Of a DNA stretch of 64,000 nt, positions 39,316-48,412 are shown piece after piece. Position numbers and translations under genes: made by a program. The first letter of the stretch is position 1; each line of letters begins with the position of its first letter. Source of the DNA: Pseudomonas sp. GM80. Lineage in GTDB: Bacteria > Pseudomonadota > Gammaproteobacteria > Pseudomonadales > Pseudomonadaceae. The notes beneath the pieces are model-generated. The model worked only from the letters and a program-made list of their open reading frames with translations. It ran no database searches and was not told the DNA's origin. The stretch is from NCBI RefSeq assembly GCF_000282515.1, contig NZ_AKJD01000150.1:19521-83520 (forward strand). The letters are read 5' to 3'.

Positions 39316-41235
39316 ATGTCCCGACTTTTAGCTGACCCTTCCTTGCTGCCACCGGTTTTGGCCGGCCCGCTGCTGCGCCGACTCGAACCGACTCGACTGG
39401 TCATGTGGCTGGTCGCCAGGCGCCCGTTGTCATTGGTCTTGCGTCTGCACGGTGTAGGAGACATTCCTCTCGATGGCGACAAATGCACGGTGGTTCCTGT
39501 AGGCCGTCATGCATTTGTCCATCTCATCGACGTCCCCCTTGAAGGCGCCCTGCCCTTCGACACGCGTATCGACTATGACCTGCTGATTGACGGCGCGATG
39601 GGCATCGCCGAATGGGCGCCGCATCTGCTGTATGGCGATGCGAAGTGCCCGAACTTCGTCCTGCGTTCGCGCATTGATCAACTGCTGCACGGCTCCTGCC
39701 GCAAACCGCATCACCCAGCGGCGGACGGTTTGCTCTGCGTCGATCAACTGTTGGCCGCCGAAACCGAACCGCACGAGCGCCCCGCCCTGCTGATGATGAG
39801 TGGCGATCAGGTGTATGCCGATGACGTCGCTGGCCCGATGCTGCGCGCGATTCATGCCTTGATCGAGCGTTTGGGCCTGTTCGACGAACACCTCGAAGGC
39901 GCCGTGGTCAGTGACAGCGCCAAGCTTTACGACCACCCGGCCAGCTATTACCACCGTGCGGATTTGTTACCGGCGCTGGAGAGCAACGAGACATTGCGCG
40001 AGCGATTTTTCGGCGGCGCGCGTAAGCCGATTTTCACCAGCAGCAGCGCCGACAATCACCTGGTGACGTTCGCCGAAGTCATGGCGATGTACTTGCTGGT
40101 ATGGGCGCCGACCGCATGGACGCTGATCGAGCCAACGGCGCCGACGCTGACGCCCGAACGGCTCGAGCGCTACGCCCTGGAACAGACGCGGATCGACGGT
40201 TTCAAGGCAGGCCTGGGCAACGTCGCCCGGGCATTGGCGCATCTGCCGAGCCTGATGATTTTTGACGATCACGACATCACCGACGACTGGAATCTTTCCG
40301 CGCAATGGGAGGAAACGGCCTACGGTCATCCGTTCTCCAAACGCATCATCGGCAACGCCTTGATCGCTTATATGTTGTGTCAGGGCTGGGGCAATAACCC
40401 GGATGCCTTCAAGGATCTGTTGGAGAAAACCCTTGGCTTGAGCGCCAGCGGTGATGATCAATACCTCGACAGCCCGGTGCAGGACGAACTGATCGACGAC
40501 CTGCTGCGCTTTCAACATTGGCATTTCGTACTGCCCACCCGTCCGGCGCTGGTGGTCATCGACACCCGCACCCGCCGCTGGCGCAGCGAAATGGCGCTCA
40601 AGCAACCGTCCGGTCTGCTCGACTGGGAGGCCTTGAGCGAACTGCAACAGGAACTGCTCGATCATCCGTCGGCAATCATCGTTTCACCGGCGCCGATCTT
40701 CGGTGTGAAACTGATCGAGACGGTGCAGAAAGTCTTCAGTTGGTGCGGTTATCCATTGCTGGTCGATGCGGAAAACTGGATGGCCCATCGCGGCGCGGCA
40801 CAGGTGATCCTGAACATTTTCCGCCACTCGCGTACACCGGGTAATTACGTGGTGCTGTCCGGCGATGTGCATTATTCCTTCGTCTATGAAGTGCTGATCC
40901 GCCACCGCAAGGCCGGTCCGCGCATCTGGCAGATCACCAGCAGCGGCATCAAGAATGAATTCCCGAAAACCCTGCTGGAATGGTTCGACCGCCTCAACCG
41001 CTGGCTCTACTCACCGCGTTCACCGCTGAACTGGTTTACCAAACGCAGGCTGATGCGCATCGTGCCGTACACGCCGGAACACGCAGAAGCGGGTGAACGG
41101 ATGTGGAATTCGGCGGGGATCGGCCAAGTGTTTTTCAATGAGCAGGGGCAGCCGCGGGAAATCATTCAGCACAATTCGAACGGGGCGGCGAAGACGCGAA
41201 TGCTGGCGCCGGATCTGGCGGATTATCCGGATTGA
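39316..41235 (+). CDS. PhoD-like metallophosphatase
   Basis: The 639-aa product belongs to the alkaline phosphatase D-like group. Metal-site motifs include MMSGDQVYADD (about residues 160-170), MIFDDHDITDDWN (about residues 315-327) and LSGDVHYSFVYEV (about residues 514-526). An N-terminal all-beta domain precedes the catalytic part (VMWLVARRPLSLVLRLHG). No signal peptide is visible, so it may be cytoplasmic, unlike secreted PhoD. The ATG at 39316 is preferred over an upstream in-frame codon because it gives the expected N-terminus; the ribosome site is weak. Confidence 0.82.
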   Translation: MSRLLADPSLLPPVLAGPLLRRLEPTRLVMWLVARRPLSLVLRLHGVGDIPLDGDKCTVVPVGRHAFVHLIDVPLEGALPFDTRIDYDLLIDGAMGIAEWAPHLLYGDAKCPNFVLRSRIDQLLHGSCRKPHHPAADGLLCVDQLLAAETEPHERPALLMMSGDQVYADDVAGPMLRAIHALIERLGLFDEHLEGAVVSDSAKLYDHPASYYHRADLLPALESNETLRERFFGGARKPIFTSSSADNHLVTFAEVMAMYLLVWAPTAWTLIEPTAPTLTPERLERYALEQTRIDGFKAGLGNVARALAHLPSLMIFDDHDITDDWNLSAQWEETAYGHPFSKRIIGNALIAYMLCQGWGNNPDAFKDLLEKTLGLSASGDDQYLDSPVQDELIDDLLRFQHWHFVLPTRPALVVIDTRTRRWRSEMALKQPSGLLDWEALSELQQELLDHPSAIIVSPAPIFGVKLIETVQKVFSWCGYPLLVDAENWMAHRGAAQVILNIFRHSRTPGNYVVLSGDVHYSFVYEVLIRHRKAGPRIWQITSSGIKNEFPKTLLEWFDRLNRWLYSPRSPLNWFTKRRLMRIVPYTPEHAEAGERMWNSAGIGQVFFNEQGQPREIIQHNSNGAAKTRMLAPDLADYPD

Positions 41236-41466
41236 CGCGCACCTTTTTTCCTACGAATAAAATGCGATATGACGACATCGCGATGGCTTCTCACTGCTTG
41301 CAGCAGTAGATAAGGATTACAACCTTCTCAGAAACGTCTTCGCCGCTTCCAAGTGATACTGAACGTGCTCGCAGTCAGCCCTTCTGCGAAATAACCACTA
41401 GTAGGTGTCGCCTTGTCATCCTGTACCCATTTCTGTACGTTCTTTGCCTCCAGCGAGGACTACTAC

Positions 41467-41721
41467 ATGCAAACCATCAACTACACCACCGCCCGTGCGC
41501 ATTTGGCAGAGACGATGGATCGCGTCAATGAAGATAGAGCCCCGTTGCTGATAACCCGGCAAAAAGGTGAGCCTGTCGTCATGATGTCTCTCGCGGAATA
41601 CAACGCACTTGAAGAGACCGCCTACCTGCTGCGTTCCCCGGCGAACGCCGAGCGGTTAATCAAATCGATCGGAGAAATGCGCGCTGGTAAAGCCAAAGTC
41701 AGGCAATTGATCGAAGAATGA
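41467..41721 (+). CDS. yefM: YefM-type antitoxin
   Basis: The 84-aa antitoxin (MQTINYTTARAHLAETMDRVNEDRAPLLITRQKGEPVVMMSLAEYNALEETAYLLRSP) has the full Phd/YefM DNA-binding and toxin-binding pattern. The start at 41467 has GAGG upstream. It is coupled by ATGA to yoeB. The 231-bp gap before it holds no gene. As in other pairs, the complex is expected to repress its own promoter. Confidence 0.95.
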   Translation: MQTINYTTARAHLAETMDRVNEDRAPLLITRQKGEPVVMMSLAEYNALEETAYLLRSPANAERLIKSIGEMRAGKAKVRQLIEE

Positions 41722-41972
41722 AAATCGAGTTCACGCCGACTGGATGGGAAGACTATTTATGGTTTCAGCAAAATGATAAGGCCGGACTCAAGCGAATCAA
41801 TCTGCTGATAAAAGCTATCCATCGACAACCGTTTGAAGGTGTTGGTAAGCCCGAGCCGCTCAAGCACAACATGAGCGGCTTGTGGTCTCGGCGTATAACC
41901 GCCGAGCACCGTTTGGTTTATAGGGTAGAAGGCGGTGAAATTTGCGTTATCAATTGCAAATATCACTACTGA
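41718..41972 (+). CDS. yoeB: YoeB-type mRNA interferase toxin
   Basis: The 84-aa toxin cuts mRNA on the ribosome. It has the YoeB pattern: FTPTGWEDYLWFQQNDKAGLKRINLLIKAIHRQPFEGVGKPEPLKHNMSGLWSRRITAEHRLVYRV, with the catalytic Glu (KPEPLK), Arg (HRLVYR) and the final HY. No truncation is visible. Its 3' end overlaps the convergent aminotransferase gene by 7 bp. Confidence 0.95.
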   Translation: MKIEFTPTGWEDYLWFQQNDKAGLKRINLLIKAIHRQPFEGVGKPEPLKHNMSGLWSRRITAEHRLVYRVEGGEICVINCKYHY

Positions 41973-43132
41973 ACGACACGCCCCACACCTCTGACAATCA
42001 TCTCCACCTCCCGCTCATCAATCGTCAGCGGTGGCAGCAGCCGTATCGTCTTGCCACGCGTGACGTTGATCAGCAGCCCGTGGTCGCGCGCAGCGATCAG
42101 TGTCAGATCGCGCACCGGTTGTTTCAACTCGATACCGATCATCAAACCCTGCCCGCGAATCGTCAGCACATTGGGGTTGTCCGCCAACTCTGCGCGCAGG
42201 CGGGTCAACAGGCGCTCGCCCTGAACTCGTGCGTTGTCCAGCAGCCCTTGTTCCTCGATGATATCCAGCACTGTGCAAGCGACCCGGCAGGCCAGCGGAT
42301 TGCCGCCGAACGTGCTGCCATGGCTGCCAGGCGTGAACAGATCTGCCGCCCTGCCCCGCGCCAGGCAAGCACCGATCGGCACGCCGTTGCCCAGCCCTTT
42401 TGCCAAGGTCATGACGTCGGGAACGATGCCTTCGTGCTGAAACGCAAACCACTGACCCGTGCGGCCGATGCCGGTCTGGATCTCATCAAGCATCAGCAGC
42501 CAGGCGTGGCGATCACATAATCCACGAAGCGCTTTCAAATAGCCGGCAGGCGCCAGTTGCACACCGCTTTCACCTTGAATCGGCTCGACCAGAATCGCCA
42601 CGATGCGCTCGCCGTGTTGACGCTGCAGTTGCTCCAGCGCAGCGAGATCACCAAACGGGACCTTGATGAAATCTCCCGGCAATTCATTGAAGCCCAGCCG
42701 CACCGCCGGGCCATCGCTGGCGGACAACGTGCCGAGGGTACGGCCATGGAAAGCGTTGGCCATGACCACCACCAGCGGCTGTTCGATGCCTTTGCGCCAA
42801 CCGTACAACCGCGCCAGTTTAAGCGCGGTCTCGTTGGCCTCGGCACCGGAGTTATTGAAGAACGCCCGCTGCATCCCCGACAACGCGGTCAGCCGCTTTG
42901 CCAGCTGTTGCTGCCAGTCGATGCTGTACAGATTGGAGGTGTGCAGCAGCAATCCCGCCTGCTCGCTGATCGCCGCAACAATACGCGGGTGCGAGTGGCC
43001 AACATTGGTCACCGCGACCCCGGCAACCGCATCCAGATACTCGCGACCGGCCTGATCCCACAGGCGAGTACCCAGGCCTCTGGTGAAACTCAGGGCCAGC
43101 GGTTGGTAAGTGTTCATCAGGGCGGCGGTCAT
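41966..43132 (-). CDS. Acetylornithine-type aminotransferase (class III, PLP)
   Basis: The 388-aa enzyme resembles ArgD and related omega-amino acid transaminases. The start at 43132 (MTAALMNTYQPLALSF) matches the family N-terminus. Diagnostic segments are NSGAEANETALKLAR, LLMLDEIQTGIGRTGQWFAF (with the PLP-binding Asp) and the PLP Lys in VMTLAKGLGNGVPIG. A LysR-type gene is divergent 102 bp away and probably controls it. It could be a dedicated acetylornithine transaminase or a paralogue acting on other amines; sequence alone does not separate these. Confidence 0.88.
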   Translation of the reverse strand: MTAALMNTYQPLALSFTRGLGTRLWDQAGREYLDAVAGVAVTNVGHSHPRIVAAISEQAGLLLHTSNLYSIDWQQQLAKRLTALSGMQRAFFNNSGAEANETALKLARLYGWRKGIEQPLVVVMANAFHGRTLGTLSASDGPAVRLGFNELPGDFIKVPFGDLAALEQLQRQHGERIVAILVEPIQGESGVQLAPAGYLKALRGLCDRHAWLLMLDEIQTGIGRTGQWFAFQHEGIVPDVMTLAKGLGNGVPIGACLARGRAADLFTPGSHGSTFGGNPLACRVACTVLDIIEEQGLLDNARVQGERLLTRLRAELADNPNVLTIRGQGLMIGIELKQPVRDLTLIAARDHGLLINVTRGKTIRLLPPLTIDEREVEMIVRGVGRVVQ

Positions 43133-43233
43133 GACTTCAAACTCCAGGAAGGTCGGTGTGATGTCAGTATGGTTAGCCACCAGAACTGGATAAACTCGCT
43201 ACAACTTCATTCATTTAAAAGCAGGGCTTGATA

Positions 43234-44139
43234 ATGGACCTGTTCCAGTCGATGAGCGTGTACGTCAAAGTCGTCGAAGCCGGCAGCATGACGGCGGCGG
43301 CGCTGCAGTGCGACATGTCGACAACCATGGTTGGCAATCATCTACGGGCGCTGGAGCAGCGGCTCGGAGTGCAACTGCTGCAACGCACCACCCGACGGCA
43401 GCGCCTGACTGAGTTCGGCAGCGTCTACTACCAGCGTTGCCTGGATGTCCTGGGGCTGGTGGCCGACTCCGAACGTCTGGCCGAACAAGCACTCGATGAA
43501 CCCCGTGGCCTGTTGCGCATTACCGCGCCGCTGACCTTCGGGGTAGAACGCCTGGCACCGGCGCTGAGCGATTTTTCCCTGCAATACCCGCAGGTGAAGA
43601 TGGATGTGGTACTGACCAACAGCCGTCCGGACCTGCTGGAAAGCGGCCTCGACGTAGCGTTTCGGCTGGGTCATTTCGAGGAGTCGAACCTGATCGCCCG
43701 TCCCTTGATCGATTACACCCTGACCGTGTGCGCCTCCCCGGAATACGTGGCCCGCCGTGGTATGCCGAAAACCCCTGAGGACCTGCAACAACACGACTGC
43801 CTGTCGTTCGCCTATCCTGCTGGCGACGATTGGCAATCGGTGGAAAAGCGCTGGCGCCTCAGCGGCCCGGACGGAGAAATTCTCGTCGACGTCAGCGGGC
43901 CAATGCTGATGAATACGTCAGCCGGGTTGCATCAGGCCGCACGCACCGGCATGGGCATAGTGATGCTGCCCGATGCACTGGTGGAACAGGATTTGCGCGA
44001 GGGCAAACTGGTGACCGTGGTTGCCGACTACCAACCTCCCAGCCGTCCCCTGCATTTGCTGTACGCCCCGGATCGCTATCGCCTGCCGAAGCTGCGCCGC
44101 TTCGTCGAATTCGCGATGCAGACCTGGGGCAGATCCTGA
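43234..44139 (+). CDS. LysR-family transcriptional regulator
   Basis: The 301-aa protein has the N-terminal winged HTH (MDLFQSMSVYVKVVEAGSMTAAALQCDMSTTMVGNHLRALEQRLGVQLLQRTTRRQRLTEFG, about residues 1-63) and a periplasmic-binding-like effector domain (about residues 90-295). The DLFQSM...VVEAGS start is typical of the CrgA/AaeR-like LysR subgroup. It is divergent from the aminotransferase gene, the usual arrangement for a regulator and its target. Confidence 0.9.
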   Translation: MDLFQSMSVYVKVVEAGSMTAAALQCDMSTTMVGNHLRALEQRLGVQLLQRTTRRQRLTEFGSVYYQRCLDVLGLVADSERLAEQALDEPRGLLRITAPLTFGVERLAPALSDFSLQYPQVKMDVVLTNSRPDLLESGLDVAFRLGHFEESNLIARPLIDYTLTVCASPEYVARRGMPKTPEDLQQHDCLSFAYPAGDDWQSVEKRWRLSGPDGEILVDVSGPMLMNTSAGLHQAARTGMGIVMLPDALVEQDLREGKLVTVVADYQPPSRPLHLLYAPDRYRLPKLRRFVEFAMQTWGRS

Positions 44140-44192
44140 CATCAAGGGATAGGCCAGTCTCGAACAACTGCTGACAAGGAGTCGAACCATTG

Positions 44193-44597
44193 ATGAACGA
44201 CAATCTGAGCGTACGCGACCTGCGCCCTGACGAGGTGGAGTCGGTACGGCTGTTCCTCGGGCAACATGGCTGGGGTCACCGCACCGGCTCCAGCGAACAC
44301 TTCATGCAACTGATCAACAACTCTCAACGCACGGCGGTTGCCCTGCGCGGCGCCCGGATCGTTGGCTTCGCCCGGGGCATCACCGACGGCTTGTCCAACG
44401 GTTACCTGTCGATGGTCGTGGTTGACGACCAGTACCGACACGCAGGCATTGGCCGCAAACTGGTCGAGCATGTCATGGGCGATAACCCCGACATCACTTG
44501 GGTATTGCGCGCCGGTCGGGAGGGTGCCGAGGCCTTTTTTGCCCGCTTGGGTTTCGAGACGTCAGTGATTGCCATGGAGCGGCCGCGATTAAAATAA
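44193..44597 (+). CDS. GNAT-family acetyltransferase
   Basis: The 134-aa product has the acetyl-CoA pocket YLSMVVVDDQYRHAGIGRKLVEHVMG (about residues 71-96, with the Q/RxxGxG/A core) and the C-terminal FFARLGFETSVIAMERP. Substrate cannot be told from sequence. The AAGGAG site upstream supports the start, with ATG at 44193 or TTG at 44190. It follows the LysR gene by 53 bp but need not be cotranscribed. Confidence 0.88.
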   Translation: MNDNLSVRDLRPDEVESVRLFLGQHGWGHRTGSSEHFMQLINNSQRTAVALRGARIVGFARGITDGLSNGYLSMVVVDDQYRHAGIGRKLVEHVMGDNPDITWVLRAGREGAEAFFARLGFETSVIAMERPRLK

Positions 44598-44658
44598 GCG
44601 GCGTCCACCCTGGCAACGGATATGATCTGCCTTCTCTTTCCAGCATGGACGCTGTGCG

Positions 44659-45174
44659 ATGCTCGTCACTCTTCAAAATACTCCCTTGTGGGTTTATGCC
44701 GTTTTTCTGGTTCTGCTGTATTTCGGCCTCAAGACCCTCAAACCTCAACACGAAAGCCGGCTGTCCCTGCTGTCGACCCCGCTGGTGTTATTGGCGTGGT
44801 CGCTGTTGTCGTTGAACCTGACGAATGACCCAGGTCTGACCCTCAGCGGCTGGCTCATTGCTTTGTTACTCGGCGCCCTGTCGGCATGGCTGATTTTCCC
44901 CAACAAGGGGATAAATCTTGATGATCCGGAAACCGGGCTGGTCGTGCCGGGCACCTGGAAAGCGCTGATTCTGCTCCTGCTTTTTTTCGCAGTGAACTAC
45001 TACTTCGGCTATCAGGATGACGTGTACCCAGAGCGGGCTGCCGCCCCGGATATGGTGTTGCTCAAAGCCGCAGCATCGGGCTTTATCAGTGGTCTGATCA
45101 GCGCTCGCTCACTGAAATATTACCGTTTGCTGCGCACCCTTCAGGCTCATCGCCCGCCATTGGGCGCCCGATGA
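44659..45174 (+). CDS. Small multi-helix membrane protein (DUF6622-like)
   Basis: The 171-aa product has about five hydrophobic segments (around residues 10-26, 40-52, 62-80, 100-116 and 130-145) and a charged C-terminus. The opening MLVTLQNTPLWVYAVFLVLLYFGLKTL resembles the DUF6622 family as remembered; the match is tentative. Function is unknown. It ends 1 bp before the convergent msrA gene's stop. Confidence 0.68.
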   Translation: MLVTLQNTPLWVYAVFLVLLYFGLKTLKPQHESRLSLLSTPLVLLAWSLLSLNLTNDPGLTLSGWLIALLLGALSAWLIFPNKGINLDDPETGLVVPGTWKALILLLLFFAVNYYFGYQDDVYPERAAAPDMVLLKAAASGFISGLISARSLKYYRLLRTLQAHRPPLGAR

Positions 45175-45175
45175 T

Positions 45176-45874
45176 TCAGGAGCCGCTTTTCACCAGCACC
45201 GGTTTTTCCTGATAACGCTGGGCAAACACCTGCTTCAGATTCGCCACCTTCGGCATGTCGTTAATAACGATGTAGGGATAGCTCGGGTGCTCGGTCAGGA
45301 AATCCTGGTGATAGTCCTCCGCCGGGTAAAAGCCGTTGTAGCTTTCCAGCTGGGTGACGATGGGTTTGTTGAACGCATGCGCCGCATCGAGTTGCGCGAT
45401 GTAGGCCTGCGCGACCTTCTGCTGATCGGCGTTGACCGGGAACAGCGCCGAGCGATATTGCGTGCCGCTGTCCGGGCCCTGCCGATTAAGTTCGGTAGGG
45501 TTATGCGCCACCGAAAAGTAGATCTGCAGCAGGCTGCCGTAACTGACCTGCGCCGGATCGAAGGTAACTTGCACCGACTCGGCATGGCCCGTATCGCCCT
45601 CGCTGACACGTTCATATTCCGCCGTATTCGCCGCGCCGCCGGCGTAACCGGAGACGGCTTTCTGCACGCCTTTGACGTGCTGAAAAACCCCCTGCACACC
45701 CCAGAAACAGCCGCCGGCAAATACCGCCGTTTCGCTGTGCGCCTGAGTGACTTCGTCGAGGGTTGGCGGAGGAATGATCACCGCGTCTTCTCCTCCCAGG
45801 GAGAACGCTGAAACCTGGCCGATCACGCCTGCCACCGCGACTCCCAACAACATACGACGCCATGTAATTTTCAT
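45176..45874 (-). CDS. msrA: Periplasmic peptide-methionine (S)-S-oxide reductase MsrA
   Basis: MsrA reduces methionine-S-sulfoxide in oxidised proteins. The 232-aa product has an N-terminal signal-like helix (ITWRRMLLGVAVAGVIGQVSAFS) and the catalytic Cys in AVFAGGCFWGVQGVF (about residues 52-66). SGYAGGAANTAEYERVSEGDTGHAESVQVTFDP and the C-terminal QDFLTEHPSYPYIVINDMPK follow. The signal sequence suggests export. It is the last gene of a msrB-dipZ-msrA operon, 15 bp after dipZ, so electrons probably come from DipZ. Confidence 0.93.
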   Translation of the reverse strand: MKITWRRMLLGVAVAGVIGQVSAFSLGGEDAVIIPPPTLDEVTQAHSETAVFAGGCFWGVQGVFQHVKGVQKAVSGYAGGAANTAEYERVSEGDTGHAESVQVTFDPAQVSYGSLLQIYFSVAHNPTELNRQGPDSGTQYRSALFPVNADQQKVAQAYIAQLDAAHAFNKPIVTQLESYNGFYPAEDYHQDFLTEHPSYPYIVINDMPKVANLKQVFAQRYQEKPVLVKSGS

Positions 45875-45889
45875 TGCAATGACTCCTGA

Positions 45890-47698
45890 TTAGCCGAAGG
45901 TAAAGGCGTAGGCCGACACGCCCGGGTCAAGAAACTCGATGCTGAAGGTTCGATCCTTCACAGCCTCGGTCTGGCGCACCAACTGATACAGGCGTTGCTC
46001 GGTGACGCGGCCCGTGCCGTCAGGGGCAACGTCGACGCCATGGGCATCCGCCGGCACCTGACCGTCGATCAACACTTTGAAGCGCACCGGTTTGCCCTCC
46101 GCGCCCGGCCCCAGGACCAAATGCAGGTCACGGGCATGGAAGCGATAAACGATGCGGCTCGCCGGGGCACTGGCCGTCGCGCGCTCGGCACCGACGCTCC
46201 ATTGACCACCAAGGCTCCAGTCATTCAGCGCGAGATTCGCCAGTGGGGTATAAGCCGCAACCTTGTCAGGCACCAGGCTGGTGTCCGGTACGAAATGTTC
46301 CGCACGCTGGTAGCCGACATAGGTTTCCGGTGATTGCGCTTCGCGCATGTCCGGGGCCAGTTGCACGCCCTTCGCGTCGGCATTGATCAAACCGTCCGCA
46401 ACGGTTTTCGCACCGGCTTCACGCAACAATTGCTGGATGACGCGCTCCGATTCGGCGTAGTCGCCTTCGCCAAAATGGTGGTAACGAATGCGTCCCTGAG
46501 CGTCGGCAAAGTAATGCGCCGGCCAGTACTCGTTGTTGAAGGCTCGCCAGATCCTGTAGTCGTTGTCGATCGCTACCGGGTAGTTGATACCGAGTTCCTT
46601 CATGGCTTTGGTGACGTTGCCGACGTCACGCTCGAAAGCGAATTCCGGGGCGTGTACACCAATCACCACGAGGCCCTGATCGCGATACTTCTCGGCCCAG
46701 GCTTTGACGTACGGCAGGGTGCGCAGGCAGTTGATGCAGGAGTAGGTCCAGAAATCCACCAGCACCACTTTGCCCTTCAACGCCTGGGCATCCAGCGGTG
46801 GAGAGTTCAGCCATTGCACAGCACCATCGAGCGGCGGCAACTGCCCTTCGACCGGCAACGTGCCCGGTGCTTTCGCGGCCATTTTCATCGCGCCGCCCGC
46901 AGCCATCATGCTGCCGTTGGCCGAGTCATCTGCCGGCGGGATCTGAGCCATCATCGTGCCGTTTGTATTAGCGGATTTGCCCGAAAGCTTGCCGACCAAT
47001 GTCTGTTCCAGCCCACCGGTAGACGCCGTCGATAACCGAGCGAGAATCCCGGTATCGAGCCCCAGTGCAATGGCCGCTACGCCGGCCAACATTAACGCGC
47101 CGAGGCCACGTCGAATCCACTCACCGGTGCCGATCGAGCGCTTCATCAGCGCAAAGACCTTAGCGCCGAGCAGCAACGCCGCCGCCAGTGAAGTGGCGGC
47201 ACCTGCCGCGTAGGCGAGCAACAACAGCGTGGTGGCGATGCTTGCCCCCTGCAGTGCGGCGCCCGTCAGAATCAGCCCCAGAACCGGCCCCGCGCAAGGT
47301 GCCCAGAGCAGCCCCGTGGCGACCCCGATCAGAAACGAAGCGCCGGGACGCGGGCGATTGTCCTGCCCGGCGGCCTCCGACAGACGACTGCCGGCCGACA
47401 CCAGCGGCCGGGTCAGCCGCTCGGCCACACGCGGCAGGAGCAAGGTCAGCCCGAACAACGCAACGAACAGCAACGCGAGCCAGCGCCCGTACTGATTGAC
47501 TTGCACCACCCAACCGCCGCCCACCGCCGCCAACGAGGCGACGAGCGCAAAGGTCACCGCCATCCCCGCCAGCAGCGGCAAGCCACTCTTGATAAACGGC
47601 TGCCCGGTGCGAGCGAAGACAAAAGGCAGAACCGGCAGGATGCACGGGCTGACGATCGTCAGCACACCACCGAGATAAGCGAGAACCAAGAGCCACAT
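45890..47698 (-). CDS. dipZ: DipZ-type thiol reductant transporter with thioredoxin domain
   Basis: The 602-aa membrane protein passes electrons across the inner membrane to periplasmic thiol enzymes. The N-terminal half is a CcdA-type domain with about six helices (residues 3-230, including VSPCILPVLPFVFARTGQ and TGLLWAPCAGPVLGL, each with a key Cys). The following TlpA-like domain has WTYSCINCLRTLPYVKAW, a C-x2-C active site (about residue 320). A beta-rich C-terminal domain ends the protein. Flanking msrA and msrB make periplasmic methionine-sulfoxide repair its likely role. Confidence 0.92.
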   Translation of the reverse strand: MWLLVLAYLGGVLTIVSPCILPVLPFVFARTGQPFIKSGLPLLAGMAVTFALVASLAAVGGGWVVQVNQYGRWLALLFVALFGLTLLLPRVAERLTRPLVSAGSRLSEAAGQDNRPRPGASFLIGVATGLLWAPCAGPVLGLILTGAALQGASIATTLLLLAYAAGAATSLAAALLLGAKVFALMKRSIGTGEWIRRGLGALMLAGVAAIALGLDTGILARLSTASTGGLEQTLVGKLSGKSANTNGTMMAQIPPADDSANGSMMAAGGAMKMAAKAPGTLPVEGQLPPLDGAVQWLNSPPLDAQALKGKVVLVDFWTYSCINCLRTLPYVKAWAEKYRDQGLVVIGVHAPEFAFERDVGNVTKAMKELGINYPVAIDNDYRIWRAFNNEYWPAHYFADAQGRIRYHHFGEGDYAESERVIQQLLREAGAKTVADGLINADAKGVQLAPDMREAQSPETYVGYQRAEHFVPDTSLVPDKVAAYTPLANLALNDWSLGGQWSVGAERATASAPASRIVYRFHARDLHLVLGPGAEGKPVRFKVLIDGQVPADAHGVDVAPDGTGRVTEQRLYQLVRQTEAVKDRTFSIEFLDPGVSAYAFTFG

Positions 47699-47741
47699 AA
47701 ATTCGTCCTGTGTGAAGTGAAGATCGCGAGCGGGTCATGAC

Positions 47742-48260
47742 TCAAGCCGCCACAGCTTTGAAAGTCATCGCCAGGCCGTTCATGCAGTAACGCAGGCCGG
47801 TAGGCTTGGGCCCGTCATCGAAAACATGGCCCAGATGGCCGCCGCAGCGGCGACAGTGAACCTCGTCGCGGGACATGCCGAACGAGCGGTCCTGACGCGT
47901 GGCCACTGCATGTTCCAGCGGCGCCCAGAAACTCGGCCAGCCAGTACGGCTGTCGAATTTGGTCGCCGAGGAAAACAGCGCCAGAGCACAGCCGGCACAG
48001 GCAAAAGTGCCGGTGCGATGCTCGTTGTTGAGCGCGCTGGTGTAGGCCCGTTCGGTGCCTTCCTCGCGCAGGATCTGATACTGCTCGTCACTGAGGATCG
48101 AGTGCCATTGACTGTCGCTGTGAGTCACTTCGAACGCCTCGTCGGCCCGCGCCTCACTGACCAGCGCCGTGCTGGTCGACAATTTTGGCAATACACCCGC
48201 GACCAGGGCTGCAACCCCTAGCCCGCCGCCCGCTAACAGAATCTGTCGCCTTGAAAACAT
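47742..48260 (-). CDS. msrB: Exported peptide-methionine (R)-S-oxide reductase MsrB
   Basis: MsrB reduces methionine-R-sulfoxide. The start at 48260 gives 172 aa with a Tat-like leader (MFSRRQILLAGGGLGVAALVAG). The SelR domain has the zinc pairs CAGC and CRRC, RTGWPSFWAPLEHAV and the catalytic Cys in GLRYCMNGLAM. It is the first gene of the operon, 43 bp upstream of dipZ. MsrA and MsrB together would repair both sulfoxide stereoisomers outside the cytoplasm. Confidence 0.92.
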   Translation of the reverse strand: MFSRRQILLAGGGLGVAALVAGVLPKLSTSTALVSEARADEAFEVTHSDSQWHSILSDEQYQILREEGTERAYTSALNNEHRTGTFACAGCALALFSSATKFDSRTGWPSFWAPLEHAVATRQDRSFGMSRDEVHCRRCGGHLGHVFDDGPKPTGLRYCMNGLAMTFKAVAA

Positions 48261-48412
48261 GGCCGTCTCCCGAAATTCCAGATGCCCTTTCTGGAACACA
48301 GCCTAGGCTTGGTTTGATCGCCAAATCCTCACGGGAAGTTAACGAATTCGTGATAACTCGCCCCGAGGAAAACCCGCACAATGCGCCTTATCGCGCCGAA
48401 GGATTGAGCTTC

